From contig NZ_DAMBQK010000017.1 of the NCBI RefSeq assembly GCF_032062175.1, positions 1-64,000 on the forward strand: a DNA stretch of 64,000 bases, in the 5' to 3' direction. Shown piece after piece: positions 1 to 8,821 of this stretch (the first letter of the stretch is position 1; each line of letters starts with the position of its first letter). The position numbers and the translations under genes were made by a program. The stretch is from Atlantibacter sp032062175. Its GTDB lineage: Bacteria > Pseudomonadota > Gammaproteobacteria > Enterobacterales > Enterobacteriaceae. The notes under the pieces are model-generated. The model was not told where the DNA came from. It saw only the letters and a list, made by a program, of their open reading frames with translations, and ran no database searches.

Positions 1-14
1 TGAAAGCTTTACGG

Positions 15-40
15 AACCCCCAGCCTAGCTGGGGGTTTTC
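15..40 (+). terminator. Intrinsic terminator of the gene left of the window
   Basis: A perfect 10-bp stem (AACCCCCAGC / GCTGGGGGTT) with a 3-nt loop is followed by TTTTC. It reads on the plus strand and would end a rightward gene that lies outside the window and converges on murA. Confidence 0.8.
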
Positions 41-43
41 TAT

Positions 44-76
44 AGGCAAAAAAAAGCCGGGGCAATGCCCCGGCTT
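44..76 (-). terminator. murA terminator
   Basis: A 10-bp stem (AAGCCGGGGC / GCCCCGGCTT) with an AAT loop has a run of A on its left side, so on the minus strand it is followed by a U-tract. It lies just beyond the murA stop codon. Confidence 0.85.
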
Positions 77-119
77 CCTGTGCAGGCGGATGGCGCGATT
101 AAATGCGCCACTACCAGAA

Positions 120-1379
120 TTAACTGGCTTTTACACGCTCGATATTAGCGCCTAAACCCCGTAATTTTTCTTCAATACGCTCATAACCACGGTCAATATG
201 ATAAATGCGATCGACATAGGTGGCGCCCTGAGCAATACAGCCCGCCAGCACCAGGCTTGCCGAAGCGCGTAAATCTGTCGCCATAACCTGCGCACCGGAC
301 AGCGTTTCCACGCCATGGCAGATCACGGTATTGCTCTCGATTTCAGCATGCGCGCCCATACGAATCAGTTCTGGCACATGCATAAAGCGGTTTTCGAAAA
401 TGGTTTCGGTGATCACGCCCGTGCCTTCTGCCACCAGATTCAGCAGAGTGAACTGCGCCTGCATATCCGTTGGGAACGCCGGATGCGGCGCGGTGCGCAC
501 ATTTACCGCTTTCGGGCGCTTACCGTGCATATCCAGGCTGATCCAGTCTTCGCCCACGTCGATGTCGGCACCTGCTTCACGCAGTTTTGCCAACACCGCA
601 TCCAGGGTATCCGGGCGGGTATTGCGACACACCACTTTGCCGCCGGAAACGGCAGCGGCGACCAGGAAGGTCCCGGTTTCGATACGGTCCGGTAGAACAC
701 GGTAAACACCGCCGCCCAGACGCTCAACGCCTTCGATAACGATGCGGTCTGTGCCCATACCGGTGATTTTCGCACCCAGAGTATTCAGGAAGTTGGCGGT
801 ATCGACAATTTCCGGCTCACGGGCGGCGTTTTCAATGATTGTGGTGCCTTCAGCCAGCGTCGCAGCGGACATAATCGTCACCGTTGCGCCAACGCTCACC
901 TTATCCATCACGATATGCGCGCCTTTAAGACGACCCTGAACGGAGGCTTTCACATAACCTTCTTCCAGTTTGATCTCAGCGCCGAGTTGCTCAAGGCCGA
1001 CGATATGCAGATCGACCGGACGCGCGCCGATAGCGCAGCCGCCCGGCAAGGAGACCTGGCCCTGACCAAAACGCGCCACCAGCGGCCCTAACGCCCAAAT
1101 AGAGGCGCGCATGGTTTTCACCAGCTCATAAGGCGCACAGAAAATGTTGACGTTGCTGGCATCAATCCATACGGAACCGTTGCGCTCAACTTTGGTACCC
1201 AGTTGGCTCAGCAGTTTCATGGTGGTGTCGATGTCTTTGAGCTGCGGTACGTTCTGGATTTCTACCGGCTCTTCCGCCAGCAGCGCAGCGAACAGGATCG
1301 GCAACGCCGCGTTTTTAGCGCCGGAGATCGTTACCTCGCCCTGAAGGCGGCACGGACCTTGTACACGAAATTTATCCAT
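120..1379 (-). CDS. murA: UDP-N-acetylglucosamine 1-carboxyvinyltransferase MurA
   Basis: MurA transfers enolpyruvate from PEP to UDP-GlcNAc, the first committed cytoplasmic step of peptidoglycan synthesis and the target of fosfomycin. The 419-residue length equals the E. coli enzyme. The N-terminal SGAKNAALPI segment carries the catalytic-site lysine, and the mobile loop LPGGCAIGAR places the reactive cysteine at residue 115, so the fosfomycin-sensitive form is kept. The gene is 51 bp downstream of ibaG, and the two probably share a transcript that ends at the terminator at 44-76. Identification is by protein similarity and conserved neighbours. Confidence 0.98.
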   Translation of the reverse strand: MDKFRVQGPCRLQGEVTISGAKNAALPILFAALLAEEPVEIQNVPQLKDIDTTMKLLSQLGTKVERNGSVWIDASNVNIFCAPYELVKTMRASIWALGPLVARFGQGQVSLPGGCAIGARPVDLHIVGLEQLGAEIKLEEGYVKASVQGRLKGAHIVMDKVSVGATVTIMSAATLAEGTTIIENAAREPEIVDTANFLNTLGAKITGMGTDRIVIEGVERLGGGVYRVLPDRIETGTFLVAAAVSGGKVVCRNTRPDTLDAVLAKLREAGADIDVGEDWISLDMHGKRPKAVNVRTAPHPAFPTDMQAQFTLLNLVAEGTGVITETIFENRFMHVPELIRMGAHAEIESNTVICHGVETLSGAQVMATDLRASASLVLAGCIAQGATYVDRIYHIDRGYERIEEKLRGLGANIERVKAS

Positions 1380-1430
1380 GGAAATTTATCTCTTAATAAT
1401 CACACAGGCTGCCGGCACAAGGCCCACAGC

Positions 1431-1685
1431 TTAAAAACCACTTAACTTGCGGTCGCGCGCCCACTCTTGCGGCGTGTACGTTTTGATCGACACCGCATGA
1501 ATGCGGTTCTCGGCAATCAGCCCCATTAACGGGCCGTAAACCGTCTGCTGTTTTTTCACCCGGCTCATCTCTGCAAACAGGTCACCCACTGCAATAACCT
1601 GGAAGTGACTGCCGTCGCCGGTAACGTGAACTTCCTGAAGGGGCAGCGCATTCATCAGCACTGTCTGGATTTCATGATTTTCCAT
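1431..1685 (-). CDS. ibaG: BolA-family protein IbaG
   Basis: This 84-residue protein belongs to the BolA family. Members pair with monothiol glutaredoxins such as Grx4 around a [2Fe-2S] cluster and take part in iron-sulfur trafficking. The class II KH-like fold is evident from the central HFQVIAV segment and the later HAVSIKTYTPQEW segment with the conserved histidine. It lies between the mla genes and murA, as in E. coli where it was called yrbA. A hairpin terminator separates it from mlaB. Confidence 0.95.
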   Translation of the reverse strand: MENHEIQTVLMNALPLQEVHVTGDGSHFQVIAVGDLFAEMSRVKKQQTVYGPLMGLIAENRIHAVSIKTYTPQEWARDRKLSGF

Positions 1686-1760
1686 GGGGTTCTCTATTCG
1701 TCGTTAAGTGAAAACAGGCCAAACATTTTAGAGGAAAGTGAGGCGCGCTTAAACAAACAA

Positions 1761-1791
1761 AAAGCCCCGCAATGATAGTTTGCGAGGCTTT
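1761..1791 (-). terminator. Terminator-like hairpin after mlaB
   Basis: AAAGCCCCGCAA and TTGCGAGGCTTT pair over 12 positions with one mismatch around a short loop. The A-rich left flank gives a U-tract on the minus strand. It probably ends or attenuates the mlaFEDCB transcript before ibaG-murA. Confidence 0.7.
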
Positions 1792-1812
1792 CGGAGTAAT
1801 TAACTGAAAAGG

Positions 1813-2115
1813 TTAGAATACCCTGGCAGGTAAAAGTCCGTCAGGCAGGTTATAAAGCTTAGCGAGGGTGGCTAAGTTATCGCTCATCCCGGTCAGGATC
1901 ACGGTTTTACCGCTCTGCCTGCCGAGATCAACCAGGTGCAGCAACAGCGCCAGGCCGGACGTGTCAACGCGGCTCAGGGCGTTAAGATCAATCATCTCAA
2001 TACCCGCCATCGCCGCTTCACGCCGTTCCCACAGCGCGACCACGGTTTCCTGATCAAGTTCGCCGCACAGGACTAACCGTTCGTCCTCACGTCGCCACTC
2101 CAGAGCCTCTGTCAT
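1813..2115 (-). CDS. mlaB: STAS-domain protein MlaB of the Mla lipid transport complex
   Basis: MlaB is the small cytoplasmic STAS-domain subunit of the inner-membrane MlaFEDB complex, where it stabilises the ATPase MlaF. The 100-residue protein shows the STAS core: a MIDLNALSRVDTSGLALLLHL segment in which DTSGLALL is the diagnostic motif. Its ATG overlaps the mlaC stop by one base (TAATG), which suggests translational coupling. It is the last gene of the mlaFEDCB set here. Confidence 0.96.
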   Translation of the reverse strand: MTEALEWRREDERLVLCGELDQETVVALWERREAAMAGIEMIDLNALSRVDTSGLALLLHLVDLGRQSGKTVILTGMSDNLATLAKLYNLPDGLLPARVF

Positions 2116-2744
2116 TATTTTTTATCGTCCAGGGTGATCGGTTGACGGGAAATTGACTGCAGTTGCGCGGTCAGGCCGTCGATGCCTTTGGTACGCAGCA
2201 GGTCGCTCCACTCGTTTTGCTTAGTGGTGATCATGCTGACGCCTTCGGCAATCATGTCATATGCCTGCCAGTTACCCGTTTGGGTATTCTTACGCCACTG
2301 GAAATCCAGGCGTACCGGCGGACGGCCGTTAGGATCGACAATGGTGACGCGAATCGGCACGATCGTGGCATCGCCCAGCGGTTGTTCCGGCGCAATCTGG
2401 TAAGTCTGGCCGTGATACATCGCCAGCGCCTGACCATAAGCCTGTTTCAGGTATTCACGGAACGCGGCAAAATAGGCGTCGCGCTGCGCAGGGGTCGCGT
2501 CTTTATAGTAGCGGCCTAATACCAGCGCACCGGCGTATTTAACCTGCACGTAAGGCAGCAGTTCCTGATCCACCACCTGGCGCAGGTAATCCGGATTTTT
2601 ACGAATTTGCGGTTGTTCGTTCTTAAGACGATCAAAGGTTTTCTGTGCCGCTTCAGTCATCAGCTTATACGGATTGGACTGATCGGCAGCGTGCGCCAAC
2701 GGGGCGATCACCAGCATGGCGACCATTAACAGACGTTTAAACAT
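2115..2744 (-). CDS. mlaC: Periplasmic phospholipid-binding protein MlaC
   Basis: MlaC shuttles phospholipids through the periplasm between the outer-membrane MlaA-porin complex and inner-membrane MlaFEDB, which maintains outer-membrane lipid asymmetry. The 209-residue precursor starts with a signal peptide (MFKRLLMVAMLVIAPLAHA) followed by the all-domain Tol_Tol_Ttg2 fold. The gene lies 15 bp after mlaD and overlaps mlaB by one base. Confidence 0.97.
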   Translation of the reverse strand: MFKRLLMVAMLVIAPLAHAADQSNPYKLMTEAAQKTFDRLKNEQPQIRKNPDYLRQVVDQELLPYVQVKYAGALVLGRYYKDATPAQRDAYFAAFREYLKQAYGQALAMYHGQTYQIAPEQPLGDATIVPIRVTIVDPNGRPPVRLDFQWRKNTQTGNWQAYDMIAEGVSMITTKQNEWSDLLRTKGIDGLTAQLQSISRQPITLDDKK

Positions 2745-2759
2745 AGTGTAATTCTCCAG

Positions 2760-3311
2760 TTAGTTCGTCGTGCCGTTTTGAGGCATGGATCCATTATGTT
2801 CGGCGCCAGGCGCTGGCGCATCGCCTGGATTCTGATTCTCGCCGCTGTTGCTCTTATAGAGGAACTGACCAATCAGATCTTCGAGCACAATGGCGGACTT
2901 GGTATCCTGAATAGTGCCGCCCTCTTTCAGAATTGAAGATCCTAGCTCAGGATCGTCGAAACCGATATTCAGCGCCAGGTATTGTTCGCCCAGTAACCCT
3001 GAAGTGCGGATCGACAAGGAGCTGGTATCCGGGATTTGGTTATAGCGTTCTTCAATGTCCATGGCGACACGCGGTAAATAGGTTTTCGGATCGAGTTCAA
3101 TGTCGGCAACCCGGCCAACCACCACCCCGCCAACACGCACCGGCGAACGCGCTTTCAGGCCGCCGATATTATCGAAAGTGGCATAGATACGGTACGTCGG
3201 CTCCGTGCGCATCGACGTGACATTCGCCACTTTCAGGCAGATGAACAGCGCCGCCAGCAGTGCTACCAGCATAAAAACGCCGACCCAGATTTCAGTTTTC
3301 TTCGTTTGCAT
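2760..3311 (-). CDS. mlaD: MCE-domain protein MlaD
   Basis: MlaD is a membrane-anchored hexameric MCE protein that forms the periplasmic pore of the MlaFEDB lipid transporter. One N-terminal transmembrane helix (about residues 8-27) is followed by the MCE domain (about 38-118, with KARSPVRVGGVVVGRV) and a low-complexity Gly/Pro/Asn-rich C-terminal tail. The 183-residue length equals the E. coli protein. The gene is 3 bp downstream of mlaE. Confidence 0.97.
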   Translation of the reverse strand: MQTKKTEIWVGVFMLVALLAALFICLKVANVTSMRTEPTYRIYATFDNIGGLKARSPVRVGGVVVGRVADIELDPKTYLPRVAMDIEERYNQIPDTSSLSIRTSGLLGEQYLALNIGFDDPELGSSILKEGGTIQDTKSAIVLEDLIGQFLYKSNSGENQNPGDAPAPGAEHNGSMPQNGTTN

Positions 3312-3314
3312 GAA

Positions 3315-4097
3315 TTAATTCCCAAACATCAGTGCAGTAAGCACAAAATCCAGGCCGAGAACGGCCAGCGATGCGTGCACAACAGTACGTGTAGTTGCCC
3401 GGCTAATCCCTGCTGAAGTTGGGATAGCGTCATAACCATTGAATAACGCGATCCACGTTACCGTAATGGCAAAAACTACGCTTTTAATCAGACAGTTGAC
3501 CAGATCCATGCGCCAGTCGATGGCGCTTTGCATCGCCGACCAGTAGAAGCCCGCATCGATGCCTTTCCAGCTGACGCCGACCAGCGCCCCGCCCCAGATC
3601 CCTACCGCGACGAAAATAATGGTCAACAGCGGCAGTGAGATCACACCCGCCCAAAAGCGCGGAGATATCACCCGGCGTAACGGATCGACCGCCATCATTT
3701 CCATGCTGGAGAGCTGTTCAGTAGCGCGCATCAGGCCAATTTCCGCCGTTAACGCCGAACCGGCACGCCCGGCGAACAGTAGCGCCGCCACCACCGGACC
3801 CAGCTCGCGCAATAACGACAGCGCCACCAGCATACCGAGGCTGGTTTCCGCGCTATAGGTCGTCAAGACCAGATAGCCTTGCAGCCCCAGCACCATGCCG
3901 ATAAAAACGCCGGAAACCATGATAATAATCATCGACAGTACGCCGACGTTATACAGCTGGCGCAGCAATAGCGGCGTGTGCTTGCGGAATTCCGGTTTCC
4001 CAACCAACGCATTGAATAACATCAAACCGGCACGACCAAAGGACGCGCAGCTTTTCAGCGTGCGATGGCCTAACGATGCCAGTGCATTTAACAGCAT
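3315..4097 (-). CDS. mlaE: Lipid ABC transporter permease MlaE
   Basis: MlaE is the polytopic permease of the Mla ABC transporter. The start at 4097 gives 260 residues (MLLNALASLG...), the E. coli length. The reading frame stays open upstream, but that extension overlaps mlaF and lacks a membrane-protein character. The MlaE/permease signature is seen in the block running from LRELGPVVAALLFAGRAGSAL through the MRATEQLSSMEMMAVDPLR stretch. The gene follows mlaF by 7 bp. Confidence 0.97.
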   Translation of the reverse strand: MLLNALASLGHRTLKSCASFGRAGLMLFNALVGKPEFRKHTPLLLRQLYNVGVLSMIIIMVSGVFIGMVLGLQGYLVLTTYSAETSLGMLVALSLLRELGPVVAALLFAGRAGSALTAEIGLMRATEQLSSMEMMAVDPLRRVISPRFWAGVISLPLLTIIFVAVGIWGGALVGVSWKGIDAGFYWSAMQSAIDWRMDLVNCLIKSVVFAITVTWIALFNGYDAIPTSAGISRATTRTVVHASLAVLGLDFVLTALMFGN

Positions 4098-4104
4098 GAG
4101 TGGC

Positions 4105-4920
4105 TTAACTCCCTGTTCCAGGTAAAAGATCGTGCTGGTAATCGCCAGCAGGATAACGGAAGGGCACAGGCCCGTCGGCGTTGCCATCCAGGAACTGCCT
4201 GACGCGCGGGTCGGTGTTGGTTTGCAGCGCTTGCGCCTGCCCGTGGGCGACGATGCGTTTATCAGCGACGATATAGGCGTAATCCGCAATGCTTAGCACT
4301 TCGGGCACATCGTGCGACACCACAATACAGGTCACGCCCAGCGAGCTGTTCAGTTCGGAAATCAGTTTGACCAGGACACCCATCGTGATGGGGTCCTGCC
4401 CGACAAACGGTTCATCAAACATGATCAGGTCCGGTTCCAGCGCAATGGCGCGCGCCAGCGCAGCACGCCGCGCCATCCCGCCAGAGAGTTCCGACGGCAT
4501 GAGTTTTGCCGCGCCGCGCAGCCCGACGGCTTCCAGTTTCATCATGACCGTTGTTTTCAGCAACTGCGCGGGCAGATGCGTGTGCTCCCGCAGCGGGTAA
4601 GCCACGTTTTCATAAACGTTCATGTCCGTAAACAGCGCGCCGGACTGGAAAAGCATGCTCATACGCTTACGCACCGTATACAGGCGTGAGCGCGTCATGG
4701 CGGGAATATTCTCGCCATCAAATAAAATTTCGCCGCAATCGGGTGGGATCTGGCCGCCAATCAAGCGCAGGAGCGTGGTTTTACCAATCCCCGACGGCCC
4801 CATGATGGCCGTGATTTTTCCTCGGGGTACGGTCAGCGAAATATCATCAAAGATACAACGGTTCCCGCGGGTAAAACGCATCCCCTGGATCTCAACCAGA
4901 TTTGAGTCAGCCTGGCTCAT
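4105..4920 (-). CDS. mlaF: Lipid ABC transporter ATPase MlaF
   Basis: MlaF is the cytoplasmic ATPase that powers the Mla complex. Visible motifs are Walker A (GPSGIGKTT), the ABC signature (LSGGMARR), Walker B (LIMFDEPF) and the H-loop (VSHDV). The ATG at 4920 is preceded by AAAGGATAAG. The in-frame TTG one codon earlier is not needed. The 271-residue product is two residues longer than the E. coli protein. It is the first gene of mlaFEDCB and diverges from yrbG. Confidence 0.97.
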   Translation of the reverse strand: MSQADSNLVEIQGMRFTRGNRCIFDDISLTVPRGKITAIMGPSGIGKTTLLRLIGGQIPPDCGEILFDGENIPAMTRSRLYTVRKRMSMLFQSGALFTDMNVYENVAYPLREHTHLPAQLLKTTVMMKLEAVGLRGAAKLMPSELSGGMARRAALARAIALEPDLIMFDEPFVGQDPITMGVLVKLISELNSSLGVTCIVVSHDVPEVLSIADYAYIVADKRIVAHGQAQALQTNTDPRVRQFLDGNADGPVPFRYPAGDYQHDLLPGTGS

Positions 4921-5152
4921 CAACTTATCCTTTAAGTGATTTTCAGGTTAAGCATGGCGCGTAACATCACCATAAACCCAACATTTTTACAGATTATTAC
5001 CCACCAGGGTTAGCCAAAGCTGGCATTTGTTTTACTTTTCGGACGCTAAAAGTCAGAATTAAGAATTCACAACCATCCTGAGTCTTTCCCTCTGAGCGGC
5101 CAGTACATCAGGTAAAGTGGGCCGGCGATTATACCTGAAGAAAGGACTTTGC

Positions 5153-6130
5153 ATGCTGTTAGCAACGATGCTGTTAGTAATTGGTTTATTTCTGGTGGTT
5201 TATAGCGCCGATAGACTGGTTTTCGCGGCTTCGTTACTGTGTCGCTCCATTAATATACCTCCATTGATTGTCGGCATGACGGTGGTGAGCGTCGGGACAT
5301 CCCTACCAGAAATCATGGTATCGGTCGCGGCCGCGCTGCATGGGCAACTGGATTTAGCCGTAGGTACGGCGCTGGGCTCAAATATAACCAATATTCTGTT
5401 AATTGCTGGCCTGGCGGCATTACTGCATCCATTTACCGTGCATTCCGATATTCTTCGCCGCGAATTGCCGCTAATGTTGCTGATGAGCGCGTTGGCAGGC
5501 TTATTTCTCTATGACGGTGCCCTGTCGCGCACCGATGGCATAGTTTTATTGCTGATTGCCGTGTGTTACCTGTGGTTTGTCGTTAAAATCGCAAAGCTTG
5601 CGCAGCAACAGGGCAATGACAGCCTGACGCGCGAGCAACTGGCCGAACTGCCGCGCGGCGGCACGCTACCGGTAGCGTTTCTGTGGTTAGCCGTGGCGCT
5701 GATTATTATGCCTATGGCTACGCGCATGGTGATCGACAACGCGACGGTAGTGGCACATTACTTTGCCGTTGATGAGCTCACTATTGGCCTGACGGTTATC
5801 GCCATCGGCACCAGTTTGCCGGAGCTGGCCACGGCTATTGCTGGCGTGCGTAAAGGTGAAGATGATATCGCAATCGGCAACATCATCGGCTCCAGCATTT
5901 ATAATATCGCCATTGTGTTAGGTTTACCGGCGTTGCTGGCGCCCGGTGCTATCAACTCCCTCGCGTTTACCCGTGACTACGGGGTGATGTTGGGGGTTAG
6001 CGCCCTGTTTGCTCTGCTATGCTGGCGACGCGCCCGCCATATCGGCAAACGCACTGGCGCAGGGTTATTGATCGGCTTTATGTTATGGATGGTGCTGCTT
6101 TTTTGGGGCTCATCTTATCTCATTGGATGA
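5153..6130 (+). CDS. yrbG: Inner-membrane Ca2+/Na+ antiporter family protein YrbG
   Basis: YrbG belongs to the cation/Ca2+ exchanger superfamily. It has ten or so hydrophobic helices and two inverted alpha repeats with the signature acidic motif: VGTSLPEIMVS plus ALGSNITNI in the first half, and IGTSLPELATA plus NIIGSSIYNI in the second. The start at 5153 is preceded by AAAGGACTTTGC and gives 325 residues, the E. coli length. The substrate is not established from the sequence. The stop is only 13 bp before the kdsD start, so the two are probably cotranscribed. Confidence 0.93.
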   Translation: MLLATMLLVIGLFLVVYSADRLVFAASLLCRSINIPPLIVGMTVVSVGTSLPEIMVSVAAALHGQLDLAVGTALGSNITNILLIAGLAALLHPFTVHSDILRRELPLMLLMSALAGLFLYDGALSRTDGIVLLLIAVCYLWFVVKIAKLAQQQGNDSLTREQLAELPRGGTLPVAFLWLAVALIIMPMATRMVIDNATVVAHYFAVDELTIGLTVIAIGTSLPELATAIAGVRKGEDDIAIGNIIGSSIYNIAIVLGLPALLAPGAINSLAFTRDYGVMLGVSALFALLCWRRARHIGKRTGAGLLIGFMLWMVLLFWGSSYLIG

Positions 6131-6143
6131 ATCGGAAACGCAT

Positions 6144-7130
6144 ATGTCGCACATAGATTTGCAGCCGGGTTTTGACTTTCAAAAGGCCGGGAAAGATGTC
6201 CTGGATATTGAACGTGAAGGTCTGGCACAGCTTGATCAGTACATCAATGAAGATTTCGTGAAGGCCTGCGAACTGATGTTTTACTGCGCGGGCAAAGTGA
6301 TCGTGATGGGAATGGGCAAGTCCGGCCATATCGGTAAAAAAATGGCGGCAACGTTCGCCAGTACCGGTACGCCTGCGTTCTTCGTTCACCCTGGCGAAGC
6401 CAGCCACGGCGACCTCGGGATGGTCACCGCCCAGGATGTGGTGATTGCGATCTCCAACTCCGGGGAATCCAATGAAATCCTTGCGCTGATCCCGGTGCTC
6501 AAACGCCTGCGCGTCCCGATGATCTGCATGACCAGCCGCCCGGAAAGCGCCATGGCGAAAGCCGCAGACATTCATTTGTGTATTCATGTGCCGCAGGAAG
6601 CCTGCCCGTTAGGGCTAGCCCCCACCACCAGCACGACCGCCACCTTAGTAATGGGCGATGCGCTGGCCGTGGCGTTATTAAAAGCGCGCGGCTTTACGGC
6701 AGAAGATTTCGCCCTCTCCCACCCCGGCGGCGCACTGGGGCGTAAGTTATTGTTGCGCGTCAACGATATAATGCACAGTGGCGATGAAATCCCACACGTC
6801 AGCAAAGAAGCATCATTACGTGATGCGCTGCTGGTGATCACCCGTAAAGGGCTGGGTATGGTAGTGGTTTGCGATGACCTGATGAAAATCGAAGGCATCT
6901 TTACCGACGGCGATTTACGTCGCGTACTGGATATGGATGCTGATGTTCGTACCCTGAGCATTGCCGAGGTGATGACTCCTGGCGGCGTTCGCGTTCGCCC
7001 TGGCACCCTGGCGGTGGATGCGCTGAACCTGATGCAATCACGGCATATTACCTCCGTTCTGGTGGCGGATGGCGACCAGTTAATGGGTGTGGTACATATG
7101 CACGATCTGCTGCGCGCTGGCGTAGTGTAA
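6144..7130 (+). CDS. kdsD: D-arabinose 5-phosphate isomerase KdsD
   Basis: KdsD interconverts D-ribulose 5-phosphate and D-arabinose 5-phosphate, the first step of Kdo synthesis for LPS. Its 328 residues comprise an N-terminal SIS sugar-isomerase domain (GMGKSGHIGKK, SNSGESNE) and two C-terminal CBS repeats, beginning near VNDIMHSGDEIP and VMTPGGVRV. The start at 6144 (MSHIDL) matches the family. An upstream in-frame ATG at 6123 falls inside the end of yrbG and is rejected. Confidence 0.97.
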   Translation: MSHIDLQPGFDFQKAGKDVLDIEREGLAQLDQYINEDFVKACELMFYCAGKVIVMGMGKSGHIGKKMAATFASTGTPAFFVHPGEASHGDLGMVTAQDVVIAISNSGESNEILALIPVLKRLRVPMICMTSRPESAMAKAADIHLCIHVPQEACPLGLAPTTSTTATLVMGDALAVALLKARGFTAEDFALSHPGGALGRKLLLRVNDIMHSGDEIPHVSKEASLRDALLVITRKGLGMVVVCDDLMKIEGIFTDGDLRRVLDMDADVRTLSIAEVMTPGGVRVRPGTLAVDALNLMQSRHITSVLVADGDQLMGVVHMHDLLRAGVV

Positions 7131-7147
7131 TAAAGGATAAGTCTTTA

Positions 7148-7714
7148 ATGAGTAATCATGATGCTGCAATCACCACCTGTTACGGTCCGGTGAGCGCAAA
7201 AGTCATTCATAAGGCGCAGAAGATCCGCCTGTTGATTCTGGACGTCGACGGCGTGATGTCCGACGGCCTGATTTATATGGGTAATAATGGCGAAGAGCTC
7301 AAAGCGTTCAATGTGCGCGATGGCTATGGCATACGCTGCGCGCTGACGTCGGGTATTGAAGTGGCCATCATCACCGGGCGTAAAGCCAAACTGCTGGAAG
7401 ACCGGTGCGCTACGCTGAAGATCAAACATTTGTACCAGGGCCAGTCGGATAAACTGATCGCCTATCACGAGCTACTGGAAAAATTGTCGCTGTCGGCTCA
7501 ACAGGTCGCCTATGTGGGCGACGATTTGATTGACTGGCCGGTGATGGCAGACGTTGGGCTCAGCGTGGCGGTTGCCGATGCCCATCCTCTGCTGACGCCG
7601 CGCGCGGATTATGTCACCCACATCGCCGGTGGCCGGGGCGCGGTACGTGAGGTTTGCGATCTGCTGCTGCTGGCGCAGGGCAAGCTGGAAGACGCCAAAG
7701 GGCAATCGATATGA
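7148..7714 (+). CDS. kdsC: 3-deoxy-D-manno-octulosonate 8-phosphate phosphatase KdsC
   Basis: KdsC hydrolyses Kdo 8-phosphate to Kdo. It is a 188-residue capless HAD phosphatase. The nucleophile motif LDVDGV (Asp32 and Asp34), the TGRKAKL segment and the C-terminal GDDLIDWPVM motif are all present. Its stop codon overlaps the lptC start (ATGA), which couples Kdo synthesis to LPS export genes. Confidence 0.97.
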   Translation: MSNHDAAITTCYGPVSAKVIHKAQKIRLLILDVDGVMSDGLIYMGNNGEELKAFNVRDGYGIRCALTSGIEVAIITGRKAKLLEDRCATLKIKHLYQGQSDKLIAYHELLEKLSLSAQQVAYVGDDLIDWPVMADVGLSVAVADAHPLLTPRADYVTHIAGGRGAVREVCDLLLLAQGKLEDAKGQSI

Positions 7715-8286
7715 GTAAAACCAGACGTTGGGTTATCATTCTGCTCGCGCTGGTCGCGCTGGTTTTGATCGGTATTAATCTGACCAGCCAGGATGACGCG
7801 ACGCAGGTCGTTAATAATAACAACGAGCCGACTTACCAAAGCGAGCAATCCAACACGCTGGTTTATAGTCCTGAAGGGGCGCTGAATTACCAGCTGGAAG
7901 CGCAACACGTTGAATACTTTTCTGATAGTGGCGTGTCGTGGTTTACGAAACCTGTCATGATCATGCTGGATGCCAACAAAGTTCCTACCTGGTCAATCAA
8001 GTCAGATAAAGCCAAACTGACTAATGACAGGATGCTGTATCTGTATGGCAATGTCGTTGTTGACGCGCTGACCCCTGAAGCGCAATTACGCAAAATTACT
8101 ACCGATAACGCGCAGATCAATCTGCTGACGCAGGATGTGGCGTCAGACGATCTGGTGACGTTATACGGCACCAGCTTTAACTCCAGCGGCCTGAAAATGC
8201 GCGGAAACTTACGCAGCAAAACTGCCGAGCTGATTGAAAAGGTTAGAACGTCCTATGAAATTCCAAATAAACAAACTCAGCCTTAA
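7711..8286 (+). CDS. lptC: LPS export protein LptC
   Basis: LptC is a bitopic inner-membrane protein that accepts LPS from LptB2FG and passes it to LptA. The 191-residue protein has one N-terminal transmembrane helix (about residues 7-25) and a periplasmic beta-jellyroll. The start at 7711 overlaps the kdsC stop. Its 3' end overlaps the beginning of lptA by 32 bp, as expected for this operon. Confidence 0.96.
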   Translation: MSKTRRWVIILLALVALVLIGINLTSQDDATQVVNNNNEPTYQSEQSNTLVYSPEGALNYQLEAQHVEYFSDSGVSWFTKPVMIMLDANKVPTWSIKSDKAKLTNDRMLYLYGNVVVDALTPEAQLRKITTDNAQINLLTQDVASDDLVTLYGTSFNSSGLKMRGNLRSKTAELIEKVRTSYEIPNKQTQP

Positions 8287-8815
8287 CCTTGCCTTATCCG
8301 GTGCGTTGCTGGCGGCGGCTTTTCCAGCGCTGGCGTTGACCGGTGACACCGATCAGCCGATTCATATCGAATCCGATCAACAGTCGCTGGATATGCAGGG
8401 CAACATCGTGACCTTCACCGGTAACGTCGTGGTGACCCAGGGCACGATCAAAATCAATGCCGACAAAGTGGTTGTCACCCGTCCGGGCGGCGAGAGCGGC
8501 AAAGAGGTGATCGACGGCTACGGTAAACCCGCCACCTTTTTCCAGATGCAGGACAACGGCAAACCGGTGAAAGGCCGTGCCGATACCATGCATTATGAAC
8601 TGCAAAATGACTTTGTGACCCTGACCGGCAATGCCTTCCTTGAGCAGTTGGACAGCAACATCAAGGGCGACAAAATCACCTACCTGGTCAAAGAGCAGAA
8701 GATGCAGGCGTTTAGCGATAAGGGCAAACGCGTGACGACCGTGCTGGTGCCGTCGCAGTTGCAGGACAAGAACAAACCCGCCGCCAATGCGCCAGCGCCC
8801 AACAAGAGTAACTAA
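8255..8815 (+). CDS. lptA: Periplasmic LPS-transport bridge protein LptA
   Basis: LptA polymerises into the beta-jellyroll bridge that carries LPS across the periplasm to LptDE. The 186-residue precursor has a signal peptide (MKFQINKLSLNLALSGALLA...ALA) and an OstA-type fold with repeated short beta strands. The start at 8255 is inside lptC, and the coding overlap is 32 bp. In E. coli a sigma-E promoter serves lptA from inside the upstream gene; I could not locate a clear match here. Confidence 0.96.
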   Translation: MKFQINKLSLNLALSGALLAAAFPALALTGDTDQPIHIESDQQSLDMQGNIVTFTGNVVVTQGTIKINADKVVVTRPGGESGKEVIDGYGKPATFFQMQDNGKPVKGRADTMHYELQNDFVTLTGNAFLEQLDSNIKGDKITYLVKEQKMQAFSDKGKRVTTVLVPSQLQDKNKPAANAPAPNKSN

Positions 8816-8821
8816 TTTTTT

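Noticed and set aside
1..3. TGA as the stop codon of the gene left of the window
   Set aside because: It fits the terminator that follows, but three bases cannot support a gene call.
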